In this document: positions 6,162 through 7,409 of the stretch, piece by piece
Layout of the letters: every line of letters begins with the position of its first letter
How positions within the stretch are numbered: position 1 is the stretch's first letter
Origin: Sphaerochaetaceae bacterium
GTDB taxonomy: Bacteria; Spirochaetota; Spirochaetia; Sphaerochaetales; Sphaerochaetaceae
Assembly (NCBI GenBank): GCA_016302165.1
Contig: JAEDOD010000092.1
Span: 1-7,409 of the forward strand
Direction of reading: 5' to 3'
DNA: 7,409 nt
Notes under the pieces: model-generated
What the model saw: only the letters and a program-made list of their open reading frames with translations
Database searches by the model: none
Told to the model about the DNA's origin: nothing
Made by a program: the position numbers and the translations under genes

Positions 6162-6473
6162 ATGATCAGTTTCTTTGTGTGTCTTGCCATTCTCATTGGC
6201 GGTTATTTCATTTATGGCGGATTTGTATCGAAGGTCTTCGGACCAGATGATCGTGTTACACCAGCTGTCTCCATGGAAGACGGTGTAGACTATGTGGTCA
6301 TGCCCACATGGAGAATCTTTCTTATCCAGCTATTGAACATTGCAGGCCTTGGTCCAATCTGGGGTGCCAAGCGTATTTTTGTGGATTACTTTCGGTACCA
6401 TCCTTGCAGGTGGTGTCCACGACTTCGCTTCAGGCTTCATGTCTATGAGGCACGAAGGTCTCAGCGTTCCTGA
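6162..6473 (+). pseudogene. cstA: CstA-family transporter, N-terminal piece of a frameshifted gene
   Basis: The frame from ATG 6162 gives about 70 residues of genuine CstA family sequence: a first membrane helix (MISFFVCLAILIGGYFIYGG), then VFGPDDRVTPAVSMEDGVDY and a second helix region running into LNIAGLGPIWGA. These are conserved marks of the carbon-starvation protein A/BtsT family, inner-membrane transporters for peptides or pyruvate. After GAK (codon 6369-6371) the frame continues as unrelated residues rich in Arg, Cys and His (RIFVDYFRYHPCRW...) and stops at TGA 6471. The family sequence resumes in another frame from 6373. Comparison with remembered CstA proteins suggests about nine residues of the GA-I-x-G-A-x-x-G-P type are missing at the join, a net loss of roughly 23 bases. 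Transcription and translation signals are intact. Sequencing or assembly error is a real alternative to a true mutation. Confidence 0.8.
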
Positions 6474-7409
6474 ACTTACAGGAATGTATATGGGAAAAAC
6501 AATGAAGCAGGTTATGCGTGTTTTCTCTACAGTACTTCTTTTTATGGTGGGAGTTGTATTTGCCGTAGGTCCTGCAGGGCTTTTGAGCTATCTCTGCCAG
6601 AAGAGTGGCTCGGAAGGAATCCTTGCCAACAGATATTTCTGGCTTACAATCATCTTCATCTACTTCTTCATTGCAACCTTCCTTTCTGTAGACAAGATCA
6701 TCGGTAAGCTCTATCCATTATTCGGAATCTGTCTTATTGTCATGGCAATCGGAGTAGGGCTGGGAACTATAATCAAAGGCTATGAGATTCCTGAAATCTT
6801 CCCATTGAGGAACATGCATCCTGCAGGAACTTCTGCGTTCCCTGCCATGTTCATCTCCGTGGCCTGTGGAGCTGTTTCCGGCTTCCACTCGACACAGTCT
6901 CCAATCATGGCCAGGTGCTGCAAAAGCGAGAAGCTTTCACATAAGGTGTTCTATGGGGCCATGGTCAGCGAAGGCATCATCGCTCTGGTGTGGGCTGCAG
7001 CAGCTTGTGCCCTCTTCCCAATTGAGGGAGGAGTCATGACAGGTCTCAAGGAAGCAATGGCTGTGGGGCAGTCAGGCTGTGTATACAACATCTGCGCCAC
7101 CACAATGGGAGGGGTAGGAGCCATTCTGGCCATGCTGGGAGTCATTGCATGCCCAATCTCCTCCGGGGACACAGCATTCCGCTCCGCCCGCCTTACAGTG
7201 GCTGACGCCCTTCACCTTGACCAGAAGAGCTACAAAAATCGTCTGATCCTTACTCTTCCTCTTCTTCTTTTAGGTGTCCTGGTATCCCAGCTGGACTATA
7301 CTTCAATCTGGAACTATTTCGCTTCAACTAACCAGATTCTTGCAGCAATCGTCCTCTGGACCGCAGCAATGTATCTGAAGAAGGAAGGAAAGAATCCATA
7401 TATCGCAGC
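6373..7409 (+). pseudogene. cstA: CstA-family transporter, C-terminal piece in the shifted frame (3' end outside window)
   Basis: Reading from 6373 gives VFLWITFGTILAGGVHDF and stays open for about 345 codons to the window edge. It continues the protein begun at 6162, but in a different frame. Family marks include the SGFMSMRHEG segment, then SVPELTGMYMGK, GFHSTQSPIMARC (about 6880-6918) and ISSGDTAFRSARL (about 7156-7194), the last two being the most conserved CstA motifs. About seven to eight hydrophobic membrane spans are visible, among them VLLFMVGVVFAVGPAGLL, FWLTIIFIYFFIATFL and AILAMLGVIAC. The absence of stops over more than 1 kb argues that the break is recent or technical. If the lesion is real, the downstream part has no good ribosome binding site of its own; ATG 6439 is the first in-frame ATG and would lack the first helices. 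The missing C-terminus and any following gene cannot be seen. Confidence 0.82.

Noticed and set aside
5457..6196. Two minus-strand open frames (5457-6071 and 5771-6196) spanning the end of the ATPase gene and the next gap
   Set aside because: Both cross a terminator and a promoter that belong to + strand genes, and neither has recognisable protein features.

Overview
The window is 7409 bases of ordinary, gene-dense bacterial DNA with every supported gene on the + strand. The best guess for the source is a host-associated or anaerobic spirochaete (Spirochaetota, perhaps Sphaerochaeta/Treponema-like). The main hint is the solute-binding protein, which has a signal peptide ending in FAQGG with no lipobox cysteine. 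This is common in that group, but it does not prove the assignment. Clostridia-like anaerobes are the alternative.

Layout. (1) 1-444: the C-terminal end of an M20-family metallohydrolase of the YgeY type, closed by a strong terminator at 467-494. (2) 495-685: non-coding, with a long imperfect inverted repeat at 516-656. (3) 686-925: a 79-codon single gene of unknown function, with a possible weak terminator after it. (4) 1041-6031: a self-contained ABC importer operon with a clear sigma70-like promoter at 1041-1069. It encodes a periplasmic solute-binding protein (1108-2445), an intercistronic hairpin with a T-tract (2465-2501), a two-in-one permease (2518-4344), an ATPase (4347-5969, starting 2 bases after the permease stop) and a strong terminator (5990-6031). 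(5) 6065-7409: a second good promoter and a CstA-family carbon-starvation/peptide transporter gene. That gene is broken near 6372 by a frameshift that also appears to have removed several residues, and it runs off the window end.

How the genes work together. The three importer genes form one complete uptake system: the binding protein delivers substrate to the fused permease, and the ATPase powers transport. The permease and ATPase belong to the iron/thiamine/polyamine/2-aminoethylphosphonate-like class in which one polypeptide carries both membrane halves. The substrate cannot be read from the sequence. A hydrolase acting on amino-acid or purine-derived compounds and a CstA-type transporter next door suggest a nitrogen or peptide scavenging neighbourhood, but each has its own transcription signals, so this link is weak.

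The most notable observations are the broken cstA-like gene, a roughly 105-residue insertion in the ATPase between its Q-loop and signature motif, and a matching Gly-to-Asp change in both EAA coupling loops of the permease. No CRISPR array, insertion sequence, tRNA, rRNA or recognisable defence system was seen. No gene-free stretch exceeds 300 bases.
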